DNA of 64,000 bases from Alphaproteobacteria bacterium (GCA_020632915.1 JACKEP010000021.1:29722-93721), one strand, 5' to 3'. Counted from the first letter of the stretch, positions 1-10,199 are shown. The notes: generated by a model from the letters alone, not told the origin. Numbers and translations: made by a program.

Positions 1-1584
1 GAACTCGCTGCCCTGGGACTTGTGGATGGTCATGGCGAACACCGTCTCGTGGGCGGGCAGTCGCGTGGGCAGCACGGCCCGCACGCCCTCGGGGGTGCGG
101 AAGAACACCCGCACGTGCCCGCCCGCGTCGAGGTCGACCACGCCGATGTCGCCGTTGAACAGCTCGACGCCGTAGTCGTTGGCGGTGACGAGCACGGGCC
201 GGCCGACGTACCAGGGCTCGCTCGGGTCGATGAGCCCGGCGCGGGCGAGGGCCGCCTGCAGCGCGGCGTTGAGCGCGTCGACGCCGGACGGCCCCGCGCG
301 CACCGCGCAGAGCACCCGGAACCGGTCGAAGGCCGCGAGCCGCTCGGCGGGCGTGGGCGCACGTCCGAAGGCCGTCCAGGCGGCGACCGCGCGATCGAGG
401 AGCGGCGTGTGCTGGTCGAGGCGGGCACCGGGATCGTCGCCGCGGGCGTCGGTGCCCCGCAGGGCCACCCGGGTGGCGTCGAGGTCTTGATCGTGCAGGG
501 CACGGGCGAGCGCGCCGATCTCACCCTCGGCGTCGTAGCGCTGGGCGCTGGTGAGGTGGACCACCCCCTGCCCCACCGGCCCGGGCAGCGCCTCGCGGCA
601 CAGGTCGCCGAGCACCGACCCCGCGCCCACCGCGGCGAGCTGGTCGGGGTCGCCGATCAGGATCAGGCGCCCGCCCGGCTTGAGCGCGTCGACCGCGCGC
701 GCCATCAGCGGCAGGTCGACCATCGACGCCTCGTCGAGCACCACCACGTCGGCGGCCCACGGGTGCTGGGCGTCGTGGCGCATGCGGGTGAGCCAGTCGT
801 TGAGCGGGCCGAGCGCGCGGTGGACGGTGACGGCCTGGACGGGCAGCGCCGCACGCACCGCGTCGGCGTGGTCGGGTGCCAGCTGCAGCGTGGCCACCTT
901 CGACCGCACCGACTCCGACAGGCGCGCCGCCGCCTTGCCGGTGGGAGCCACCAGCATCACCCGCGGGAGCGGCCTGCCCGCCGCGGCCGCCTGCTCGAGC
1001 AGCGCCGCCAGCATCGCCACGACCGTGGTGGTCTTGCCCGTGCCGGGACCGCCCGCGAGCACCGTGAGGCCCTGGCGCACCGCCGCACGCACCGCCTCCT
1101 GCTGCCGCGGGTCGGGCTTGAGACCATGGAACAGGCGCCCCAGGCTCGCGTCGAGCACGGCGGCGTCGACCGGCGGCACCTGGGTGGCCGCCACGCGAAG
1201 GAGCCCGGCCGCCAGCCGCTGCTCGTGGTGGTGGTAGCGGGCGAGCCAGACGCGATCGCCGTCGTGCACGAGGGGCACGTTCGCCCCGTCCGGCGAGCCG
1301 TCGCCCACGAGCGGCGACCGGGCCAGCGCCGCCGCGAACGCGGACGCCTCGGGCCACGGGACCTCGACCGCCACGTCCTCCTCATCGTGAGGAGGCTCAC
1401 CGAGGGACGCCACCACCACGCACGTGTCGCCGTCGGCCAGGGCGCGGCTCGCCAGGGCCCCCGCCAGCGCCACGCAGCCGTCGTCGGCCGGATCGAGGCG
1501 CGCGAGCAGCAGGCCGAGGTGGCGGTCGACGGGCCGGAGCACCCCGCGCTCCCCGAGCCGGGCCAGCGTGGTCTGCACGGTCAT
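1..1584 (-). CDS. recD: RecBCD subunit RecD (exodeoxyribonuclease V alpha), 3' end outside window
   Basis: RecD is the fast 5'-3' helicase motor of the RecBCD nuclease that processes double-strand breaks. The 528 residues in the window show the superfamily 1B helicase order: Walker A GGPGTGKTTT near residue 165, VVLDEASMVD (motif II), LILIGDPDQLAAVGAG (motif III), and at the window edge the motif VI stretch MTIHKSQGSEF. The C-terminus lies beyond base 1, so the gene is incomplete only because the window ends. The ATG start overlaps the recB stop as ATGA, which implies translational coupling in a recC-recB-recD operon. The reading frame is continuous with no lesion. Assignment is firm from motifs and context. 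Confidence 0.93.
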   Translation of the reverse strand, partial: MTVQTTLARLGERGVLRPVDRHLGLLLARLDPADDGCVALAGALASRALADGDTCVVVASLGEPPHDEEDVAVEVPWPEASAFAAALARSPLVGDGSPDGANVPLVHDGDRVWLARYHHHEQRLAAGLLRVAATQVPPVDAAVLDASLGRLFHGLKPDPRQQEAVRAAVRQGLTVLAGGPGTGKTTTVVAMLAALLEQAAAAGRPLPRVMLVAPTGKAAARLSESVRSKVATLQLAPDHADAVRAALPVQAVTVHRALGPLNDWLTRMRHDAQHPWAADVVVLDEASMVDLPLMARAVDALKPGGRLILIGDPDQLAAVGAGSVLGDLCREALPGPVGQGVVHLTSAQRYDAEGEIGALARALHDQDLDATRVALRGTDARGDDPGARLDQHTPLLDRAVAAWTAFGRAPTPAERLAAFDRFRVLCAVRAGPSGVDALNAALQAALARAGLIDPSEPWYVGRPVLVTANDYGVELFNGDIGVVDLDAGGHVRVFFRTPEGVRAVLPTRLPAHETVFAMTIHKSQGSEF

Positions 1585-4500
1585 GCGACCTCCGGGCCGC
1601 GCCCGAGCAGGGCGTCGAGGGCGTCGATCATCGCGCGCGACGGACGGTCGGCGAACACGGCGTGGCCGTCGCCGTGGGCGGGCGCCATGCCGCGGACGAA
1701 CAGGTAGCGGACGCCGGCGAAGTCGCGGTCGTAGTCCCACCCGGGGAGGCGGTGGGACAGCCAGCGGTGCAGGGCGAGCACGTAGAGGTGGTACTGGAGC
1801 ACGTAGTCGCCGTGGAGCATCGCCGCGCGCACGCCGGCGGCGCCGTAGTCGGCGGCGGCCAGGCCCAGGTGGTTGGTCTTGTAGTCGAGCAGCCACCACC
1901 GCCCCTCGTGACGGAACACGAGGTCAACGAAGCCCTTCACCGCGCCGTCGAGGGCGGGAAAGCCAAGGCGCTCCAGCCGGTCGGCGACGTCGTCGGACAA
2001 GCCCTCGGGGCCGTGCGCGCGGAACACCGCCGCGAGCCCCCGCGGTTCGAGGCGCGCGCCCGGCTGTCCGGCGTGGGCGAGGAACGCGAGCTCGTCGAGG
2101 CGATCGGCGCGGGCGACGTCGGCCAGCGCGGGCGCCCCCTGCCCCATCGGCGTGCGGCAGACCTCGGCCACCGAGGCCAGCACGGCGGGCGCGTGGCGGT
2201 CGGCGTCGAAGCCGTGGCGCGTGAGCGTGGACCGCACGAGGAGCAGCGCCTCCGGTGCCTCCGGATCGGTGAACTCCAGGTGCTCCATGACCGCGTGGTA
2301 GCAGGTGCCCGAGCGCGCCCCGCGCGGGAAGTCCGCCAGCGTGAGCGGTGTGTCGGGCAGGACCAGCAGATCGAGCGCCGGTCCGTCGGCGTCGGCGCCG
2401 CCGTGCAGCGGATCGACGTCGCGGCCGTCGGCCGAGGCGTGCGCGGCGTCGTGGGCGCGCTGCACGAGCCCCGAGAAGCTCGTGACCCGCTGGTCGGCGT
2501 CGAAGCGGCGGCGGGGGCTGCGGGGCAGCGCGAGGCGTTCCTGGACCGGCGGGTGGGTCCACACCCGGGGCGGCTGGGCCTCCACCCAGCTGACGTCGAT
2601 CCCGGGGACGGCAGTGGCCCCCAGCGTGGCCAGCGCGTCGAACAGCGCCTGCTCATCGACGTCGTCGAGGACGTCGCCGGGGTGCAGGAGGTGGGCCAGC
2701 GGCCCCTGGCCGAAGTGGGTCTGGGGCCCGCCGAGCCGCCCCCACGACACCACGCAGAGGTGGCGCGCGCGCGTGAGCGCCACGTAGGCCAGCCGCAGCG
2801 ACTCGGCGTGGGCCTCGGCCGCGTGGCGCGCGACGTGGTCGGGGTGGGCCTCGGGGTGCAGCTGGAGCGACAGCGACAGCCCGGCGTCGGGGGCGTGGAA
2901 GCGCGGGAAGCCCCACGCACCGGCCGGACGCCACAGGTAGGGGCAGAACACCACCGGCCACTCCAGCCCCTTGCTGGCGTGCATGGTGACCACCTGCACG
3001 GCGTGGGCGTCGGACTCCAGCCGCACCTCGGCCGGACCGTCGGACGTGCCGCGACCGGCGCGCTGGGCCCGCAGCCACGCGATGGCCCCGAGCGGCGTGA
3101 GACCGCCCGACTGCTCGGCGGCGTGCACGAGCTCGGCGAGGTGGCGCAGGTTGGTCATCGCGCGCTCGCCGCCCTCGGCGGGCAGCATCCGGCGCATGGC
3201 GTCGGTGGCATGCAGCAGGGCCTGGAACATGCGCATGAAGCCCCGCGAGTCCCAGGTGTCGCGCCAGGCGCGGAAGCGGACGAGTTGCTCCTGCAGCGCC
3301 GCCTCGTCGCGTTCGAGCGCGTGCAGGTCGTGGGCGTCGAAGCCGAGCAGTGGCGTGACGAGCGCGGCCCGCACCCGCGGCAGGTCGTTGGGGCGGGCCA
3401 CTGCCTCCATCACCACGTCGAGCATCGCCGCTTCGGGGGCGTCGAACACCTTGACGTGGCCGTAGCGAACGCTCGGGACGCCGCGGGCGTCGAGGGCCGC
3501 CTGCACCGCGGCCGCCTCGGCGTGGCGCCCGACGAGCACGGCGATGTCCATCGGCAGCAGGTCGCGCGAGCCGTCGGGCGTGGTCAGGCGCGCGCCGCGC
3601 GAGAGCAGGTCGACGATGTCGTCGGCGACGGCTCCGGGGAGCGCCTTGCCGTCGGCATACCGGCCCCATGCCCCGCGGCCGCCGCGCTCGTGGACCATGC
3701 GGAACCGCAGCGGCGCCGGCACGCTGCCGTCGACCGTGAGGCGCGGCTGCTGGTGGTGGGCCTTGACCCCGCGGAACTGGATGCGGGCCTCGAGGAACGG
3801 GTCGTGCCCCAGGCCGAACACCCCATTGACCGCGTCGACCAGCGGCGCGTCGGAGCGCCAGTTGACGTCGAGGTTCCACTGGTGGTCGGCGGGCACGCCG
3901 TCGCGGGCCTGGAGGTAGGCGTACAGGTCGGCGCCGCGGAACGCGTAGATCGCCTGCTTCGGGTCGCCGATGAGGAACAGGCTGCCCGGGCCGCCCTCGC
4001 CCACCTGCCGGTCGTAGATGCGCCCGAACACGCGCCACTGCACCGGGTCGGTGTCCTGGAACTCATCGATCAGGGCCGCCGGGTAGAGCGCGCGCAGCGC
4101 AGCGGCCAGCCGCGGGCCCGACGCGGGACGGTCGAGCGCGTCGGCCAGATCGCCGATCAGGTCGTCGAAGAACATCAGCTCGTCGCGCGGCGCCTTGGCC
4201 CGACGCATCGCGGCGACGGCGGTGTCCATCACCTCGCGGCACAACCGGACCCGCTCGTGCTCGAACGCCGACGTCGAGGCCGCCCACACCTGCCGCAGCG
4301 TGGCCAGCGCGTCGAGCAGCGGGTGATCCGGCACCGGGGCGTCGGCCTCGACGGCGGCCTTCTTGCGCTTGGCCCGCATCACCTCGGGGTCGAAGTAGGG
4401 CAGCGCGTCGACGAAGTCCTTGCTGCCGAACGGCACCAGCCCCGGGCGGAACCCGGCCGCCAGGGCGTCGGCCTTCTTCGACGTGTAGGCCGCGCGGTAG

Positions 4501-5228
4501 GACTTGCCGTCGAGGACGTCGCTGCGGTCGAGGAGATCGACCACCTCGCGCGCGTGGGCGAACCACAGCTTGCGGGCCTGCTCGAACGCCTCGCGCAGCG
4601 CCTCGCCCTGGCCGTCGAGCGGCGGACCGACCTGCTCGGGGAGCACGCGGATGCCCGACGCGCGGATCGCCTCGAACACGAGGCTGACCACGTCGCCGAG
4701 CGACACCTGCCCCTCGAGCCAGCTCACGAAGGTGCGATCGGCCTGCCACGTGAGCCGCGTCCAGGCGTCGATGGCGACCTGGCGCACCCAGGGCGACGGG
4801 TCCTCCACGAGCTCCAGGTCGAAGGCGACGGCGCTCTCGAAGGCGTTCTCGCGCAGGGCGCGCTGGCAGAAGGCGTGGATGGTGGACACGGGCAGCAGGT
4901 CGAAGTCGGCCAGGGCGTCGAGCAGGCGGGCGCGGGCGGGCAGGCGCCCCACCGACCAGCGCTCGGCCAGCTTCGCGAGATCGGCGTCGTCGACCGCGCC
5001 GTCGACGGCAGCGACCGCAGCCTGCAGCCGCGCGCGGAGGCGGTCGCGCAGCTCGGCGGTGGCGGCGCGCGTGAACGTGACCACGAGGATCTGCTCGGCG
5101 CGCAGGCCCTCTTCGACCACGAGCCGCACCACGAGCGTGGTGATCGTGTAGGTCTTGCCGGTGCCGGCGCTGGCCTCGATGAGGTGGCGGCCGCGCAGGC
5201 CGACGTCGGTGGCGACGAGATCGTTCAC
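1581..5228 (-). CDS. recB: RecBCD subunit RecB (exodeoxyribonuclease V beta)
   Basis: RecB is the 3'-5' helicase and nuclease subunit of RecBCD. The 1215-residue product has UvrD-like helicase motifs: EASAGTGKTYTITTLVVRL close to the N-terminus (Walker A), LIDEFQDTDPVQW (motif II), LIGDPKQAIYAFRGAD (motif III) and VVTMHASKGLEWPVVF (motif V). The C-terminal nuclease domain keeps GTCYHAVMEHL and LLDYKTNHL, the Asp-Tyr-Lys catalytic signature. The frame stays open much further upstream, but the helicase begins right after a GTG that overlaps the recC stop as GTGA, so I start there. Length fits the family (about 1180 in E. coli). The four-base overlaps on both sides indicate one mRNA with recC and recD. 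Confidence 0.95.
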   Translation of the reverse strand: MNDLVATDVGLRGRHLIEASAGTGKTYTITTLVVRLVVEEGLRAEQILVVTFTRAATAELRDRLRARLQAAVAAVDGAVDDADLAKLAERWSVGRLPARARLLDALADFDLLPVSTIHAFCQRALRENAFESAVAFDLELVEDPSPWVRQVAIDAWTRLTWQADRTFVSWLEGQVSLGDVVSLVFEAIRASGIRVLPEQVGPPLDGQGEALREAFEQARKLWFAHAREVVDLLDRSDVLDGKSYRAAYTSKKADALAAGFRPGLVPFGSKDFVDALPYFDPEVMRAKRKKAAVEADAPVPDHPLLDALATLRQVWAASTSAFEHERVRLCREVMDTAVAAMRRAKAPRDELMFFDDLIGDLADALDRPASGPRLAAALRALYPAALIDEFQDTDPVQWRVFGRIYDRQVGEGGPGSLFLIGDPKQAIYAFRGADLYAYLQARDGVPADHQWNLDVNWRSDAPLVDAVNGVFGLGHDPFLEARIQFRGVKAHHQQPRLTVDGSVPAPLRFRMVHERGGRGAWGRYADGKALPGAVADDIVDLLSRGARLTTPDGSRDLLPMDIAVLVGRHAEAAAVQAALDARGVPSVRYGHVKVFDAPEAAMLDVVMEAVARPNDLPRVRAALVTPLLGFDAHDLHALERDEAALQEQLVRFRAWRDTWDSRGFMRMFQALLHATDAMRRMLPAEGGERAMTNLRHLAELVHAAEQSGGLTPLGAIAWLRAQRAGRGTSDGPAEVRLESDAHAVQVVTMHASKGLEWPVVFCPYLWRPAGAWGFPRFHAPDAGLSLSLQLHPEAHPDHVARHAAEAHAESLRLAYVALTRARHLCVVSWGRLGGPQTHFGQGPLAHLLHPGDVLDDVDEQALFDALATLGATAVPGIDVSWVEAQPPRVWTHPPVQERLALPRSPRRRFDADQRVTSFSGLVQRAHDAAHASADGRDVDPLHGGADADGPALDLLVLPDTPLTLADFPRGARSGTCYHAVMEHLEFTDPEAPEALLLVRSTLTRHGFDADRHAPAVLASVAEVCRTPMGQGAPALADVARADRLDELAFLAHAGQPGARLEPRGLAAVFRAHGPEGLSDDVADRLERLGFPALDGAVKGFVDLVFRHEGRWWLLDYKTNHLGLAAADYGAAGVRAAMLHGDYVLQYHLYVLALHRWLSHRLPGWDYDRDFAGVRYLFVRGMAPAHGDGHAVFADRPSRAMIDALDALLGRGPEVA

Positions 5229-8200
5229 GTGCCCTCCGCCTGCCAGGCCGGCCCCAGCACCTGCTCGGACAGCGCCGCGAACGACGGACCGTCGGCGCCG
5301 TCGAGGTCGAGGGCGGCCTCGCCGCCCACCAGCCGCGCCCAGGCATCCGCGCTGCGGCCCCGGTAGGCCCAGCGATCGCGCGCCGCCTTGCGGGCGGGCC
5401 ACAGGGCGCGCTCGGGGGCGTCGCCGGTGCGCACCTTGGCGAGGAAGCTCCACGCGGCGTCGGGGAGGAACGGCAGCGGCCGCTCCTGCCCCGCCCGCCA
5501 CAGCCCCACGAGCGACCGCAGCGTGGCCGCCGCCTCCCGCGCGTCGAGCGGCGGGTAGGTGACCATCCGGCCCGCGCGGTCCCCCTGCCGGCCGTACAGC
5601 TCGCTCGCCCGCGGCGTGTGGGCGCCTGCCGCCACCTGCAGGGCGAGGTGGCGCACCCACAGCCGCAGCCTGTGGCCTCCGGGGCTCACCGTGGCGTAGC
5701 CGAGGTCGACCCGGGCGCCGGCGCGCAGCGAGCCCACGCGCCCCGTGAGCCGTACGCCGTCGCAGGCCAGGTCGAGCACCACCGGCGGCGCGGTCGGCTC
5801 CTGCAGGCGGCCGTGCGCGGCGGCGAGGATGCCGTCGACCCGCCGGGCGACCCGTGCGAGCAGCGGGTTGGCGCGGTGCCCCAGCGGCAGCACACCCTCG
5901 CCGTCGAGCCGGGCGCGGCAGTCGAGCCACGACAGGCCCTCCGCCCGCAGCTGGAGCAGGTGGTCGCCAAGCAGGTGCTCGGCGAGGCCCTCGACCTCGA
6001 ACGGCTCCCGGTCGTCGAGCACCGCGAGCTCCTCGGGGCGACCGATGCCCAGCCGACGCTCCCAGAACCAGAGCACCGGATCGTCGAGGAAGCGGACGAG
6101 CTGGTCCAGATCGAGCTCGCTGGTGGGCTCGGTGGGGGGGACGGCGCCCCGCAGGAACGGCACCTCGGGCGCGCGACCGGCCCGAAGGCGCCGCGCCGCC
6201 TCGGCCGCCGCGGCGTCGTAGGTGAACAGGCGGCGATCGTCGGAGGTGACGTAGGCGGCGCCGAACGGCTGGAGCGGGTGGTCGACGACGACCCGATCGC
6301 GGGGACGCTCGAACCCGGCCGGCGTGGCGAACGTGGCGTCGACGGCGTCGAGCAGCTCGGCGAGGACCACGCTGGGCGGCAGGGGCTTGTTGTCCTGCAC
6401 GCCGTGGGAGACGTAGGTGATCACGAGCGCGTCGCGCGCCGACAGCAGCGCCTCGAGCACGAGGTAGCGATCATCGTGGCGCTTGGAGCGATCGCCCACG
6501 CGCGGATGGCGCGCGACGAGGTCGAAGCCCAGGCGCGCGTCGGCCCGCGGGAACACGCCGTCGGACAGCCCCAGCAGGCACACCACCCGCGCCGGGATCG
6601 ACCGCATCGGCAGCATCTCGCAGAACGTGACGCCGGCGCGCAGGAAGGCACCCTGGCGACGCTCTTCGAGCAGCGCGCCCTCCACCAGCTCGCGCATCAC
6701 CCGCAGCGGCACGGCGTCGGTCCACCCGGCGGCGGCGGCGGCCTCGGCGATGCCGGCCACCGTGTCGCGCACCCGCTGCGCCTCGTCGGCGCTGGCTTCG
6801 TCGTCGCCGACCAGCCGCGCGAGCACCGCGCCGAAGGCCTCCACCCACGCCGCCGGGGGCCGGGGATCGGCGAGGCCGTCGACGCAGGCGAGCACGGCGT
6901 CGACGAGCTCGGCGAGCTGACCGACGAGGACGGAGGCATCGCCCTCGATCTCGACCATGGGCACACGGCCCGCGACCGGGCGCGGATCCGCCACGGCGTG
7001 GCCGAGCAGCAGCCGCTCCAGCCCGAAGGCCCAGGTGTTCTGCGGCACGGCGGGCTGGCCCACGGCGTCGCGGTGGCGGGCGTCGCGGCCCCAGCGGATG
7101 CCCGAGGCCGACACCAGCTCCTCGAGGAGGCCGACGTCTTCGTCGGACAGGTCGAACCGCCGCCGAACCGGTGCATGGGACAGCAGGTCCATCACCTCGG
7201 GCGCCGTGAGCCGCGCGCCCACGAGCCCCATCACGTCGGACACGATCCGGGCGACGTCGTTGCCGGCGGCCACCGGGCGATCGGCGATCGCGTAGGGCAG
7301 GTGGAGCGGGTCGTCGGGCTCGACGCCGAACACCGCGTCGATGAGCGGGCCGTGCAGGCCGATGTCGGGCGTGAGCACCACGATGTCGCGCGGACGGAGC
7401 GTGGGATCGGCCTGGAGCAGGGCGAGCAGCTGATCGCGCAGCACCTCCACCTCGCGCGTGGGCGCGTGGCAGCCGTGGACCTGGAGGCTCGTGTCGGCCG
7501 GCGCGATGGCGGGCCGCGGGGACCGCAGGGCCGGGGTGACGACGCGGGCGACGTCGTCCTGCAGCACCTGCAGCATCGCGCCGCCGACCTCGGCGGGCGG
7601 CGTGTCGGCGACGACGTAGTCCGCGTCGTCGTCGTAGTCGTCGACCCCCTCGACCAGCACCGTGAGCAGGTCGCGCCCCACGCGCCCGAGGTTGGCGAGC
7701 AGCGGGTGGCCGTCGTCGGGCGGCGCCGCGGCGTCGGGATCGCGGACCTCGGCGATGGCACGCCGCCGCTCCCGCTTGCCACGGACGTCGGCCCACCACT
7801 CGGGGGACGGCGACAGCAGGAACAGGTGGACCTCGACCCAGGCCGACAGGCGCGACAACACGTGCAGGTAGAGCGGCGGCAGCGTGGTGATGCCGAAGAC
7901 GACGAGGCGCGGGGGGAGCCCTTCGGGACGCTCGGACCCGAACGGCGCCAGGGCGGCGTCGAAGGCGGCGAGCAGGCCGGCGACGTGGCCCGTGCCCAGC
8001 CGCGCCTCGAGCGCCCGCCACAGCACCGGCTGCCAGGCGTCGGCCGCGGGCAGCGGCGCGCCGTCGTGGCCGGCGTGGCCGCCCGCACTCCAGCCGAGCA
8101 CGAGCTCGGGACGGTAGGCGGCGTACTGGTCGAACACGTGGGCGATGCGGCGGGCGAGCTGCCAGCGCCGGGCGATCGGATCGGCCGAGGCGTCGGCGCG

Positions 8201-8626
8201 CAGCCAGGCGCCGAGGGCCTCGAAGCCCGGGGCGTCGGACCCCGTGCCCGCGGCCTCCCCCGAGGCCGGCAAGCCCCCGGCCGAGGCCGGCAATAAGTCG
8301 GGGAGGAGCTGGAGGAGCACCCACGCCACGCGCTCGCGACGCCAGGCCAGCGCCGACGCCTCCAGCGCGCTGCCCTGCCCCACCACCGCCGCCAGCAGCT
8401 CGGTGATCGCGGCGCGCGGCGCCTGCACGCGGACGTGCGCCACCGCACCCAGACGACCCGCCACCTGCAGGCGCGCCCAGTCGGCCATGCCGCGCGACTG
8501 CACCACCAGGCGCTCCGGCACGAACGGCAGCGTGGACGGATCGGCGCACGTGGCCGGCGGCTGGGCCAGCACGCGCGCCAGACCGTCGGCCAACCGCTCC
8601 ATCCGGTTGCTGCGGTGGACGTGCAC
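5225..8626 (-). CDS. recC: RecBCD subunit RecC (exodeoxyribonuclease V gamma)
   Basis: RecC holds the RecBCD complex together and recognises Chi through an inactivated helicase/nuclease fold. The product has 1133 residues, as expected for RecC. It opens with the family's typical N-terminus (SNRMERLADGLARVL, then PERLVVQSRGMADWARLQVA) and has LVVFGITTLPPLYLHVLSRL and near the C-terminal domain LDQLVRFLDDPVLWFWERRL, all RecC hallmarks. It is the first gene of the recC-recB-recD operon, divergent from the secretion genes at 8836. The start is the GTG at 8626; a weak -10-like TAGGGA lies about 30 bases upstream on the minus strand. A Gly/Pro/Glu-rich insertion near residue 115 looks like a local repeat expansion. 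Confidence 0.93.
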   Translation of the reverse strand: MHVHRSNRMERLADGLARVLAQPPATCADPSTLPFVPERLVVQSRGMADWARLQVAGRLGAVAHVRVQAPRAAITELLAAVVGQGSALEASALAWRRERVAWVLLQLLPDLLPASAGGLPASGEAAGTGSDAPGFEALGAWLRADASADPIARRWQLARRIAHVFDQYAAYRPELVLGWSAGGHAGHDGAPLPAADAWQPVLWRALEARLGTGHVAGLLAAFDAALAPFGSERPEGLPPRLVVFGITTLPPLYLHVLSRLSAWVEVHLFLLSPSPEWWADVRGKRERRRAIAEVRDPDAAAPPDDGHPLLANLGRVGRDLLTVLVEGVDDYDDDADYVVADTPPAEVGGAMLQVLQDDVARVVTPALRSPRPAIAPADTSLQVHGCHAPTREVEVLRDQLLALLQADPTLRPRDIVVLTPDIGLHGPLIDAVFGVEPDDPLHLPYAIADRPVAAGNDVARIVSDVMGLVGARLTAPEVMDLLSHAPVRRRFDLSDEDVGLLEELVSASGIRWGRDARHRDAVGQPAVPQNTWAFGLERLLLGHAVADPRPVAGRVPMVEIEGDASVLVGQLAELVDAVLACVDGLADPRPPAAWVEAFGAVLARLVGDDEASADEAQRVRDTVAGIAEAAAAAGWTDAVPLRVMRELVEGALLEERRQGAFLRAGVTFCEMLPMRSIPARVVCLLGLSDGVFPRADARLGFDLVARHPRVGDRSKRHDDRYLVLEALLSARDALVITYVSHGVQDNKPLPPSVVLAELLDAVDATFATPAGFERPRDRVVVDHPLQPFGAAYVTSDDRRLFTYDAAAAEAARRLRAGRAPEVPFLRGAVPPTEPTSELDLDQLVRFLDDPVLWFWERRLGIGRPEELAVLDDREPFEVEGLAEHLLGDHLLQLRAEGLSWLDCRARLDGEGVLPLGHRANPLLARVARRVDGILAAAHGRLQEPTAPPVVLDLACDGVRLTGRVGSLRAGARVDLGYATVSPGGHRLRLWVRHLALQVAAGAHTPRASELYGRQGDRAGRMVTYPPLDAREAAATLRSLVGLWRAGQERPLPFLPDAAWSFLAKVRTGDAPERALWPARKAARDRWAYRGRSADAWARLVGGEAALDLDGADGPSFAALSEQVLGPAWQAEGT

Positions 8627-8806
8627 GAGGGTTCCTGATTCGGGACGCGTTTCCCTACCGTGATGCGCGGACGAAACCTGTCCGCGGGTGCCCGGTTCCT
8701 TTCGGTACCGATCGGTCGCGCCTCGCGTCGAGGGCCCGACGATCCCACGCCCTCCGCGTCCGCGCAGCTAGACTCAAGGCGATCGACCGCGGAACCGATA
8801 CGCTCT

Positions 8807-8812
8807 GGTATC
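8807..8812 (+). promoter_or_regulatory. candidate -10 element for the secretion gene pair
   Basis: TATCCT preceded by GG, 24 bases before the ATG at 8836. An upstream CCGATA (8793-8798) is repeated at almost the same distance before the -10-like TATGAT of the secretion ATPase gene at 10374. No clear -35 is visible. This is an inference from position and similarity only. Confidence 0.35.
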
Positions 8813-8835
8813 CTCCGCCCCGAGATCCGGAGCCC

Positions 8836-9378
8836 ATGGCAGCCGCGAACGAGCAAGACGACGTCACCCTGCTGCGGGCCATCGCGCACGCACGGATGTA
8901 CGTGACCTCCGGTCGCGGCCTCGAGTCCGTGGTGTTCACCCTGGTGCACCAGGGCCTGGGCAGCGTGTCGAAGTCGCTGGCGCCCGCGCTCGACCGCATG
9001 GACGAGGGCGAGATGGCCGAGGCGGCCGTCCGCACGGTCCTCGACGGCGTCGAAGACCCCCACATGCGCGCGTTCCTGTCGGCGCTCATCGCGTCGGGCA
9101 AGCCCGGCATCATGCGCCTCGACGAGCTGTCCACCGCGCTGCACACCGAGCGCGAGGCCCGCGCCGAGGTCTACAGCTCCCGCCTCACCGGCATCCTCGA
9201 CATGACGGCGGCGATCTTCGTCTTCGCGTTCGCGCCCACCATCATCCGCGTGCTGGGCCGCGTGCCCGACAACCCGATCCTGCCGGCCGTGAAGATGGGT
9301 CCGCTGTTCGAGCCCATCTTCTACACGATCCTCGCGGGCATCCTCACGATCATGCTGGCCATGGCGAGGTCGAAGTGA
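8836..9378 (+). CDS. type II secretion system F domain protein, short (TadC/ArlJ-like half)
   Basis: Inner-membrane platform protein of a type II/type IV filament family machine. The 180 residues contain one T2SSF domain (about residues 10-118; the typical pattern includes SGRGLESVVFTLVHQ and RAFLSALIASGKPGIMRL) followed by two membrane segments (about 121-141 and 158-177). Ordinary GspF/PilC proteins have two such domains in one chain and TadB/TadC carry membrane segments in front; here the leading segments are missing and the partner is a separate gene. The stop overlaps the start of the next gene as GTGA, so the two halves are probably made together. The family is clear; whether it drives a pilus, secretion or surface filament cannot be told from here. 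Confidence 0.75.
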   Translation: MAAANEQDDVTLLRAIAHARMYVTSGRGLESVVFTLVHQGLGSVSKSLAPALDRMDEGEMAEAAVRTVLDGVEDPHMRAFLSALIASGKPGIMRLDELSTALHTEREARAEVYSSRLTGILDMTAAIFVFAFAPTIIRVLGRVPDNPILPAVKMGPLFEPIFYTILAGILTIMLAMARSK

Positions 9379-10199
9379 ACACGGGTCTGGAAGCGGGCGT
9401 CGGTCCCAAGCAGATCGCGCGCATGGCGCAGTGGACCCTGGGCATCCCCATCGTCTACTCGTTCTCGGTCGCCCTGCTGGGCCTGCCCCTGTACGACCCG
9501 TTCGTCGACGTCGTCGGGATGCTCGTCGGCACCGAGTGGCGTGCCCGGTGGGTGCTCGGCGCCATCGCCGCGCTCATCGAGATCTCCGACATGGCGATCG
9601 TCAAGGGCGAGGAGGAGTACGAGAACCGCATCCACGAGCTCATCAAGGGCATCGGCGACCGGCTCCGTGCCGGCAGCGCGGTCGAGACCGCCGTGTCCGA
9701 AGCGTGCCGCCAGACCGACGGCCCGTCCGTCGTGTTCGAGCGGGCGATCGAGCTGTCCGACGCGATGCCGTTCGACGCCGCGCTCCGCGAGGCCGCCGAC
9801 ACCTGCGGCTCCGACTACCTGCGCGAGGTCTGCTACCTCGTCGCCGAGGCCGTCTCCTCCGAGGGCGACACCGGCGGCGCCATCCGACGCCTGGGCATGG
9901 AGCTCGAGCGCAACCACATGTACATGACCACCGTGATCGCCAAGATCAGCAGCCCGGTCCTGGTGATGCGCATCGTGGGCCTGTTCGCGGTGCCGCCGCT
10001 GTATGCCCTGCTCCGGTTCTCGTCGAACAACATGAGCGGCGTGCATTCCACCGAGCAGGGCGCGCAGATCTTCTTCATGTACGGCGCGGTGGGCATCACC
10101 GTGTTCGACGGGCTGATCTTCGGGCAGTGGGAGCGGCTGTTCGCCCGCCTCCCGCTCGCGGTCGCCGCGGTCTACATCGGGCTGAACTGGATCGGCTGA
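9375..10199 (+). CDS. type II secretion system F domain protein (TadC/ArlJ-like second half)
   Basis: Second platform protein of the same machine, 274 residues. Two membrane segments (about 17-40 and 52-72) precede a T2SSF domain (about 80-195; KGIGDRLRAGSAVETAVSEA, then RRLGMELERNH), and three further membrane segments follow (about 197-220, 235-255 and 258-273). Together with the 180-residue upstream protein it sums to the size and double-domain content of archaeal FlaJ/ArlJ or of a TadB plus TadC pair. Start is the GTG overlapping the previous stop. The secretion ATPase follows 218 bases later on the same strand. Confidence 0.75.
   Translation: MNTGLEAGVGPKQIARMAQWTLGIPIVYSFSVALLGLPLYDPFVDVVGMLVGTEWRARWVLGAIAALIEISDMAIVKGEEEYENRIHELIKGIGDRLRAGSAVETAVSEACRQTDGPSVVFERAIELSDAMPFDAALREAADTCGSDYLREVCYLVAEAVSSEGDTGGAIRRLGMELERNHMYMTTVIAKISSPVLVMRIVGLFAVPPLYALLRFSSNNMSGVHSTEQGAQIFFMYGAVGITVFDGLIFGQWERLFARLPLAVAAVYIGLNWIG

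Noticed and set aside
22..1707. 561-codon plus-strand open frame antisense to recD
   Set aside because: Composition is His/Arg/Gly/Val-rich shadow of a high-GC gene; the minus strand carries complete RecD motifs.
1662..5366. 1234-codon plus-strand open frame antisense to recB
   Set aside because: No domain or signal, typical mirror frame; RecB motifs on the other strand are unmistakable.
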